Source: an uncultured Desulfobacterales bacterium
Lineage (GTDB): Bacteria; Desulfobacterota; Desulfobacteria; Desulfobacterales; G020354645
Direction of reading: 5' to 3'
Assembly (NCBI GenBank): GCA_947259865.1
Contig: CAMYNZ010000286.1
Coordinates: forward strand, 1 to 5,042
Length of the DNA stretch: 5,042 nt
The first letter of the stretch is position 1. Every line of letters starts with the position of its first letter. The notes under the pieces were generated by a model. It saw nothing but the letters and a program-made list of their open reading frames with translations. It made no database searches and had not been told where the DNA came from. This document shows, piece after piece, positions 1 through 3,658 of the stretch. Made by a program: the position numbers and the translations under genes.

Positions 1-451
1 AGTAATCTCCTAACATATTGTAATTAATAATAATATAATTTAATTGACTAATTTGGCAAAAATTTCGGTATAAGTAATTAAAAACAGACGGTTTGTCAAG
101 ATTTTTCACAATATTTTTTTTCTGGGTCCTTGCGCTCTCAAATGGTATGTGTTATTGAGATTTCGCGTAGCAGAATGTGACGGGATGAAACATAAACTAT
201 TATTATTATTGTAATTATTTGCTATACTAGGTGCAAATTCAGACAGCCTAAATACTAATGATACGTTTTGAAGGATAAATGGCGTTTGTTATGATAGGGT
301 TTGCGCTGGAAAACAACCAAAGACGGTTTTACTAATTACTAATTATAACAACAAATTTACAATAAGTAAAATATGAGAATAACATATTGTTTTTATTATA
401 TTAATAATCTCAGTTTTCGTCAAAATAGTTTCTTTTAATAGGTAAAGGATT
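1..451. other. AT-rich intergenic region upstream of gltX
   Basis: No convincing gene is visible on either strand. The region is strikingly AT-rich compared with gltX. An 11-bp direct repeat TAACATATTGT occurs at 11-21 and again at 380-390. A small hairpin is possible with TCTCAA (136-141) and TTGAGA (155-160). An extended -10 promoter candidate lies at 220-228. An 18-codon open frame at 279-335 begins ATG GCG and has GAAGGA only 3 nt upstream; it could be a leader peptide but has no other support. The stretch probably holds the transcription start and 5' leader of gltX, and perhaps the 3' end of whatever lies to the left. Confidence 0.5.
220..228 (+). promoter_or_regulatory. Candidate extended -10 promoter for gltX
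   Basis: TGC followed by TATACT (223-228) fits the extended -10 pattern TGnTATAAT with one mismatch in the hexamer. No good -35 is present at 16-18 bp, which extended -10 promoters tolerate. Transcription would begin near 235 and give a leader of about 217 nt before the gltX ATG. In such AT-rich DNA chance matches are common, so this is tentative. Confidence 0.3.
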
Positions 452-1864
452 ATGCAACCCATTATAACCCGCTTCCCACCCAGCCCCAGCGGTTATCTGC
501 ATGTCGGAAATGCCAGAACCGCTATTTTCAACTGGCTTTATGCTCGAAATATGAAAGGACGTTTTGTTCTGCGGATCGAAGATACGGATAAAGAGCGATC
601 CACAAAAGAATCCGTCGAAGCCATATTTGAAGCACTCGAATGGCTGGGGGTTGACTGGGATGAAGGACCCTATTTTCAGTCCGAGAGAACTGAAATTTAT
701 CAGCAGCACATCCGGCAGTTGCTGGATGAAAACCGGGCCTATTATTGCACCTGCACGCCGGAGGCCTTGGAGGCCATGCGTAAAAAAGGTATGGAAGCAA
801 GCGGAAAGCCGAAATACGACGGAACCTGCCGCGAAAAAGGACTCACCCGCACCGAAAATGCCGTTGTCCGTTTTAAAGCGCCCCTTGCGGGTACAACCCT
901 ACTTGAAGATGTGGTCAAAGGCAATATCGTTTTTCAAAATACAGAACTGGATGATTTTATCATCGCTCGAGGTGACGGCAGTCCCACCTATAATTTTGCA
1001 GTCGTGGTGGACGACATTACCATGAGGATCAACACGATCATCCGGGGCGATGATCATGTCATGAACACTCCCAAGCAGATGCTGCTGTACAACGCCCTGG
1101 AGAGCCCGCTGCCGATTTTTGCCCATGTTCCCATGGTGCTGGGCCCTGATCGCACTCGTCTGAGCAAACGTCATGGAGCCATGTCGGTTACGGCATATAG
1201 AGACATGGGCTTTTTGCCGGATGCTTTCATAAATTATCTGGTCCGTCTGGGGTGGTCATACGGTGACCAGGAATTTTTCACCCGGCAGGAGCTGATTGAA
1301 AAATTTTCCCTGGAAAATATCGGTCGCTCCGCCGGCATATTCGACCCCGAAAAGCTGCTGGCACTCAACGCCGACCACATCAAAGCCGCACAGCCGGAAG
1401 CACTCGTCAAACCGCTGGAGCCTTTTTTCAAAAACCTCGGCCATGATATTCAGCCGGGTCCATTCATCGAAAGCGTAATTAAAACACTCAATATCCGAAG
1501 CAAAACCCTTAAAAACATGGCGGAGGATGCCCTGTTTTACTTTGCAGAAGACGTTTCCTTTGATGAAAAGGCAGCAAAAAAATTTCTTAAAACCGCCGCG
1601 CTTGAACCGATCCAATTGTTGATAACAGCGTTAGCGTCATTGGATCAATTCGACGAAGCCAACCTGGAAAATGTTTTCAAACGTGTCATGGAGAAAACCG
1701 GGCTAAAACTGGGCAAAATTGCTCAACCGGTGCGCGTGGCCCTTACCGGACGAACCGCCAGCCCCGGCATATTTGAAATCATTGAAATCATCGGTAAAGA
1801 TAAAGTCATCTCAAGGCTTCAAAAGGCAGTCCGCTATATTGAAAATCATGAGCAGCATGAATAG
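452..1864 (+). CDS. gltX: Glutamyl-tRNA synthetase (class I aminoacyl-tRNA synthetase)
   Basis: This cytoplasmic enzyme attaches glutamate to tRNA-Glu using ATP; in bacteria lacking GlnRS it may also mischarge tRNA-Gln for the GatCAB amidotransferase. The protein is 470 aa, a full-length bacterial GluRS. The N-terminal Rossmann catalytic core opens with RFPPSPSGYLHVGNART (residues 7-23), in which HVGN (17-20) is the HIGH-type ATP motif. RIEDTD follows at 41-46, RGDDHVMNTPKQ at 198-209, and the KMSKS-type loop is LSKRH (237-241). Cys99, Cys101 and Cys126 match three of the zinc-site ligands known from E. coli GluRS; the fourth, a His two residues after the last Cys, is Glu128 here. The C-terminal third (about 300-470) is the helical anticodon-binding part and ends normally. 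The ATG at 452 is chosen because the family N-terminus begins just before the RFxPSP motif. Purine-rich AGG (440-442) or AAAGGA (444-449) can serve as ribosome site, the latter rather close. No intrinsic terminator of the usual form follows directly; a palindromic repeat begins 7 bp after the stop codon. Whether the enzyme is discriminating cannot be read from the sequence by eye. Confidence 0.98.
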   Translation: MQPIITRFPPSPSGYLHVGNARTAIFNWLYARNMKGRFVLRIEDTDKERSTKESVEAIFEALEWLGVDWDEGPYFQSERTEIYQQHIRQLLDENRAYYCTCTPEALEAMRKKGMEASGKPKYDGTCREKGLTRTENAVVRFKAPLAGTTLLEDVVKGNIVFQNTELDDFIIARGDGSPTYNFAVVVDDITMRINTIIRGDDHVMNTPKQMLLYNALESPLPIFAHVPMVLGPDRTRLSKRHGAMSVTAYRDMGFLPDAFINYLVRLGWSYGDQEFFTRQELIEKFSLENIGRSAGIFDPEKLLALNADHIKAAQPEALVKPLEPFFKNLGHDIQPGPFIESVIKTLNIRSKTLKNMAEDALFYFAEDVSFDEKAAKKFLKTAALEPIQLLITALASLDQFDEANLENVFKRVMEKTGLKLGKIAQPVRVALTGRTASPGIFEIIEIIGKDKVISRLQKAVRYIENHEQHE

Positions 1865-1907
1865 CTGTTATTTACCGCAGAGGCGCAGAGCACGCAGAGA
1901 AGTTTTT

Positions 1908-1942
1908 TTATTTCTTTTCGTTGAGAGGACGAAAAGAAATAA
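1908..1942. repeat. Perfect 14-bp hairpin
   Basis: TTATTTCTTTTCGT (1908-1921) and its exact reverse complement ACGAAAAGAAATAA (1929-1942) enclose a 7-nt loop. A run of seven T precedes and partly overlaps the stem, but no T tract follows it on the + strand, and the stem is AT-rich, so it is not a standard intrinsic terminator. It could still form in the 3' end of a gltX transcript and slow exonucleases. It sits just inside the left arm of the larger palindromic element. Confidence 0.6.
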
Positions 1943-2061
1943 CAACATGCCTTTCAGTTAAAAATAGCTTTCACTAGCGTATTTGACTAAATCAACCGAT
2001 AATATGCCATTATGAAAGTTTATGAGACCGATCATTTACTTCTGCCGCAGGCAGATTGGTT

Positions 2062-2127
2062 TTTTGATTTGCCGGCCTCCCTGCCTTGCCATAGCTTTAG
2101 CGACGGCAGGTCAACGGCAAATCAAAA
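2062..2127. repeat. Long nested palindrome (13-bp outer stem, 6-bp inner stem)
   Basis: TTTTGATTTGCCG (2062-2074) is the exact reverse complement of CGGCAAATCAAAA (2115-2127). Inside, CCTGCC (2080-2085) pairs with GGCAGG (2105-2110), leaving the loop around TTGCCATAGCTTTAGCGAC. A separate small palindrome, CTGCC-GCA-GGCAG, lies just upstream at 2042-2054. The central CTGCC...GGCAG hairpin resembles a dispersed repeat type I associate with intergenic DNA of environmental bacteria, apparently inserted in the larger repeat element. Function unknown. Confidence 0.65.
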
Positions 2128-2196
2128 GAAACTTTATTTCTCTGCGATCTCTGCGCCTCTGCGGTGAACCGGATCTAAAACAGACACAAAATTGAC

Positions 2197-2231
2197 TTGA
2201 CGGTTTGACAACTATCGGGTAACAATAATAG
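2197..2231 (+). promoter_or_regulatory. Probable promoter of tRNA-Gln
   Basis: Three near-consensus -35 hexamers overlap or lie close together: TTGACT (2192-2197), TTGACG (2197-2202) and TTGACA (2205-2210). The best paired -10 is not clear: TAACAA (2220-2225) lies 17 bp after TTGACG, while TAATAG (2226-2231) lies 15 bp after TTGACA. Either would start transcription within a few bases of the mature tRNA 5' end at 2238. Position and -35 quality support a promoter here; the exact -10 is uncertain. Confidence 0.4.
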
Positions 2232-2237
2232 CCATAC

Positions 2238-2311
2238 TGAGGGATCGTCTAGCGGCAGGACGACGGGTTCTGGCCCCGTTAACCCAGGTTCGAATCCTGG
2301 TCCCTCAGCCA
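2238..2311 (+). tRNA. tRNA-Gln, anticodon CTG
   Basis: The whole cloverleaf can be drawn. The acceptor stem is TGAGGGA (2238-2244) with TCCCTCA (2301-2307). The D stem is GTCT/GGAC around loop AGCGGCA. The anticodon stem is ACGGG/CCCGT around loop TTCTGGC, with anticodon CTG at 2270-2272 (decodes CAG). A 4-nt variable loop follows, and the T stem is CCAGG/CCTGG around TTCGAAT. The discriminator is G (2308) and CCA is encoded (2309-2311). The U1-A72 first pair and G73 are typical of bacterial tRNA-Gln; U1-A72 is a known identity element for GatCAB transamidation. It stands alone, bounded by its own promoter candidate and a terminator, and lies about 370 bp downstream of gltX on the same strand. 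Confidence 0.97.
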
Positions 2312-2324
2312 TTTCGACATAGTC

Positions 2325-2360
2325 AGGGGCACTCAAAAAGAATTGAGTGCCTCTCTTTTT
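2325..2360 (+). terminator. Intrinsic terminator of tRNA-Gln
   Basis: AGGGGCACTCAA (2325-2336) pairs with TTGAGTGCCTCT (2343-2354) as a 12-bp stem with one G-U pair and a 6-nt loop AAAGAA. It is followed by CTTTTT (2355-2360). It begins 13 bp after the CCA end of the tRNA and so ends that transcript. It also isolates the downstream phosphatase gene from the tRNA unit. Confidence 0.92.
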
Positions 2361-2508
2361 ATTGCGCTTCGACCAAGAGTGCTTAAATTTGTGGGACTCC
2401 CTTGATTCATTAGCTGACTTTTATCTCGTCCCATAAGTCAAATATACAAAGGGCGTTCCTATATTAATGATTTTGGGGAATTAATTTTCTGTTCGATTAA
2501 GGAGTTAT

Positions 2509-2607
2509 GTGGTAGTGTTGGCTTCGGTCAGGTGGTTAGCATGGCAACTGGCTCGGCCGGACATCATCAACGATTGGAGATTGGGGTCGGTAATTAGACC
2601 CATCTGA
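2509..2607 (+). CDS. Possible small ORF, 32 aa, unknown function
   Basis: A GTG at 2509 opens a 32-codon frame ending with TGA at 2605-2607. AAGGAG (2499-2504) lies 4 nt upstream of this GTG, or 10 nt upstream of an in-frame GTG at 2515. The peptide would contain RWLAWQLARPDIINDW, rich in Trp and arginine, with no signal peptide or known motif. I do not recognise it. The same bases form a 10-bp inverted repeat (2526-2535 with 2600-2609), so the local sequence pattern may reflect a structured RNA rather than coding. The good Shine-Dalgarno is the main support. Confidence 0.2.
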   Translation: MVVLASVRWLAWQLARPDIINDWRLGSVIRPI

Positions 2608-2633
2608 CCTTCAGGATTTGTCAATATGATCTA

Positions 2634-2662
2634 TTGGCAGAATTCAGCCCATAAGTTATAAT
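2634..2662 (+). promoter_or_regulatory. Strong sigma70-type promoter for the phosphatase operon
   Basis: TTGGCA (2634-2639) matches the -35 consensus at five of six positions. TATAAT (2657-2662) is a perfect -10, and the spacer is exactly 17 bp. Transcription would start near 2669 and give a leader of about 214 nt before the ATG at 2883. This is the best promoter in the window and fits expression of the phosphatase gene and probably the LtaS-like gene behind it. Confidence 0.7.
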
Positions 2663-2752
2663 TAACGTCCGCGAGTCAGTAGGACTAGTAAACCAATCCG
2701 TCCAAATATTAACAAAATATAATTACCGGGTAATAATTTCGTAAGGTTTTCC

Positions 2753-2833
2753 ATGTATAGCAGGGCCGAACCCAGACAGGTCGGAACCAAACAGGTAAAT
2801 ATTATCAAGAAGGTAAAAATAGGTATCATCTAA
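2753..2833 (+). CDS. Possible leader ORF, 26 aa, unknown function
   Basis: An ATG at 2753 starts a 26-codon frame closing with TAA at 2831-2833, 49 nt before the phosphatase ATG. TAAGG (2742-2746) lies 6 nt upstream as a moderate ribosome site. The peptide is basic, starts MYSRAEPRQ and ends IIKKVKIGII. It lies within the leader expected from the promoter at 2634-2662. Nothing recognisable is seen in it, and a frame this short easily arises by chance. Confidence 0.13.
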   Translation: MYSRAEPRQVGTKQVNIIKKVKIGII

Positions 2834-2882
2834 AAGGATTCTCCCGTTTGTTCAGGAGCTTTAATCAATAGGAGCTGCTAAA

Positions 2883-3554
2883 ATGAGTTTAAACCATAAT
2901 GGGATGCAAAATTCACACGATCAATCCTTGCCTCCGAAATCGGTATCAATCCCTAAAAATCCGAAAAGGCCCAAGATACTTCATTCGGCTCTTCTGGTTA
3001 CCGGAGTACTTTGTGTTGTCGCCTTAGGCATAAATGCTAGTATTTATTATTGGATTAACTTTCATTGGCGTCTTTCAACCGTAACCCCTGGTAAGGTATA
3101 TCGGTCAGGCGAAATGCCGCTGGAAAATTTATTGAACCGCATTAAACAATATAAAATACGAACGATTATCGATCTACGAAAGCCCAAAAATCAGCCATAC
3201 ATCGATGCTGAGCATTTATTTTTATCAAGATTTGGAATAAAGCATTTCAATCTGCCCTCTGGTCAAATACCATCTGAAGAGACAATTGATCAATTTATTA
3301 AAGTAATGGATCAACCGAATAATTTTCCTGTTCTCATCCACTGTAGTGACGGCGAGGGTCGAGCCGTTATATTGTCCGCAATCTACCGCATAGAATACGA
3401 AGCCTGGGACAGTGACAGAGCCAGGCGAGCCTCGCGCTTGATAACTTATGGAAGCAGCTTTAGCACAAATTCTAGAAAAGGTATTTTCTTACAAAAGTAT
3501 GTACCTCGTCGCCGCGAAATGATGAACCGATCGTATTCAAAATCAAAGCCGTAA
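2883..3554 (+). CDS. Membrane-anchored CX5R (dual-specificity/tyrosine-type) protein phosphatase-like protein
   Basis: The protein of 223 aa has a polar N-terminus with a basic patch (KNPKRPK, 25-31), one hydrophobic segment (about 34-57), then a phosphatase domain (about 65-210). The P-loop is HCSDGEGR at 153-160, which fits HCX5R: Cys154 is the expected nucleophile and Arg160 binds phosphate. Upstream, VYRSGEMP (72-79) and TIIDLRKP (94-101) are typical of DSP/PTP-like proteins of bacteria. The residue after the P-loop Arg is Ala161 rather than the usual Thr/Ser, which may lower activity. The positive-inside rule places the catalytic domain outside the inner membrane, in the periplasm (inference). 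The ATG at 2883 has AGGAG (2870-2874) 8 nt upstream, so the start is well supported. A strong promoter lies at 2634-2662. The gene is followed at 104 bp by an LtaS-family gene on the same strand without a terminator, suggesting one operon. The substrate is unknown: phosphotyrosine, a phospholipid such as phosphatidylglycerophosphate (as for PTPMT1-type members of the superfamily), or a phosphorylated glycan are possible. Confidence 0.85.
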   Translation: MSLNHNGMQNSHDQSLPPKSVSIPKNPKRPKILHSALLVTGVLCVVALGINASIYYWINFHWRLSTVTPGKVYRSGEMPLENLLNRIKQYKIRTIIDLRKPKNQPYIDAEHLFLSRFGIKHFNLPSGQIPSEETIDQFIKVMDQPNNFPVLIHCSDGEGRAVILSAIYRIEYEAWDSDRARRASRLITYGSSFSTNSRKGIFLQKYVPRRREMMNRSYSKSKP

Positions 3555-3658
3555 AAACTTATCCGATTTTCAGGAGAATCTACGTTGCAGGGCTATAATT
3601 ATGCCAAGCTGCTTTGAATGGATTCGACCTTTGAAACTTTAGTCTTTGAAAAATCGAA
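3555..3658 (+). other. Short spacer with Shine-Dalgarno-led mini-ORFs before the LtaS-like gene
   Basis: CAGGAG (3571-3576) is a good ribosome site, but the only start codon at proper distance is TTG at 3585, which opens just 10 codons ending with TGA at 3615-3617. An ATG follows at once (3618) in the same frame and runs 14 codons to TGA at 3660-3662. That stop overlaps the first ATG of the LtaS-like gene (3659) in an ATGA junction. A TATAAT at 3594-3599 has no matching -35. No intrinsic terminator is seen. Confidence 0.35.

Larger units (their letters stand above)
1871..2168. repeat. Composite palindromic element with GCAGAG-rich inverted arms (MITE- or REP-like)
   Basis: The left arm begins TTTACCGCAGAGGCGCAGAG and runs to about 1902. 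The reverse complement of the right arm (2139-2168) begins TTCACCGCAGAGGCGCAGAG, so the arms match with only a few differences over about 30 bp. Each arm itself contains three GCAGAG units spaced 8-9 bp apart. The roughly 240 bp between the arms hold two more hairpins (1908-1942 and 2062-2127) and no gene. No transposase and no obvious target-site duplication flank it. The shape suggests a non-autonomous mobile or dispersed repeat. I recall similar CCGCAGAGGCGCAGAG sequences recurring between genes in environmental bacterial genomes, but this is memory and was not checked. Confidence 0.75.
2361..2882. other. Intergenic region between tRNA-Gln terminator and phosphatase gene
   Basis: No recognisable gene occupies these 522 bases. 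Visible items are a weak hairpin of TGACTT (2415-2420) with AAGTCA (2435-2440), a possible 32-codon ORF at 2509-2607 over an inverted repeat (2526-2535 with 2600-2609), a strong promoter at 2634-2662, a second isolated TATAAT at 2718-2723, and a 26-codon open frame at 2753-2833. The part from about 2520 to 2600 is visibly richer in GC than its flanks. No copy of the tRNA-Gln 3' end is seen here, so there is no evidence of an integration site. Confidence 0.6.

Noticed and set aside
410..1615. Open frames on the minus strand opposite gltX (for example 410-709, 528-800, 899-1174 and 1256-1615)
   Set aside because: They lie antisense to a clear full-length gltX, have no recognisable domains or ribosome sites, and are explained by the codon structure of gltX.
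1871..1902. GCAGAG units considered as a CRISPR or tandem repeat array
   Set aside because: Only three 6-bp units with 2-3 bp between them per arm, no spacers, and an inverted second copy; this fits a palindromic dispersed repeat.
1719..1961. Plus-strand frame of 80 codons crossing the gltX end into the repeat
   Set aside because: Out of frame with gltX for most of its length and continuing into a palindromic repeat; the translated sequence is low-quality and has no family signal.
2285..2882. tRNA-Gln as an integration (att) site for the downstream accessory genes
   Set aside because: No second copy of the tRNA 3' end and no integrase are found in the window, and an intact terminator follows the tRNA.
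3594..3599. TATAAT as a promoter for the LtaS-like gene
   Set aside because: No acceptable -35 hexamer at 16-18 bp and no TGn extension; in AT-rich DNA an isolated -10 is weak evidence.
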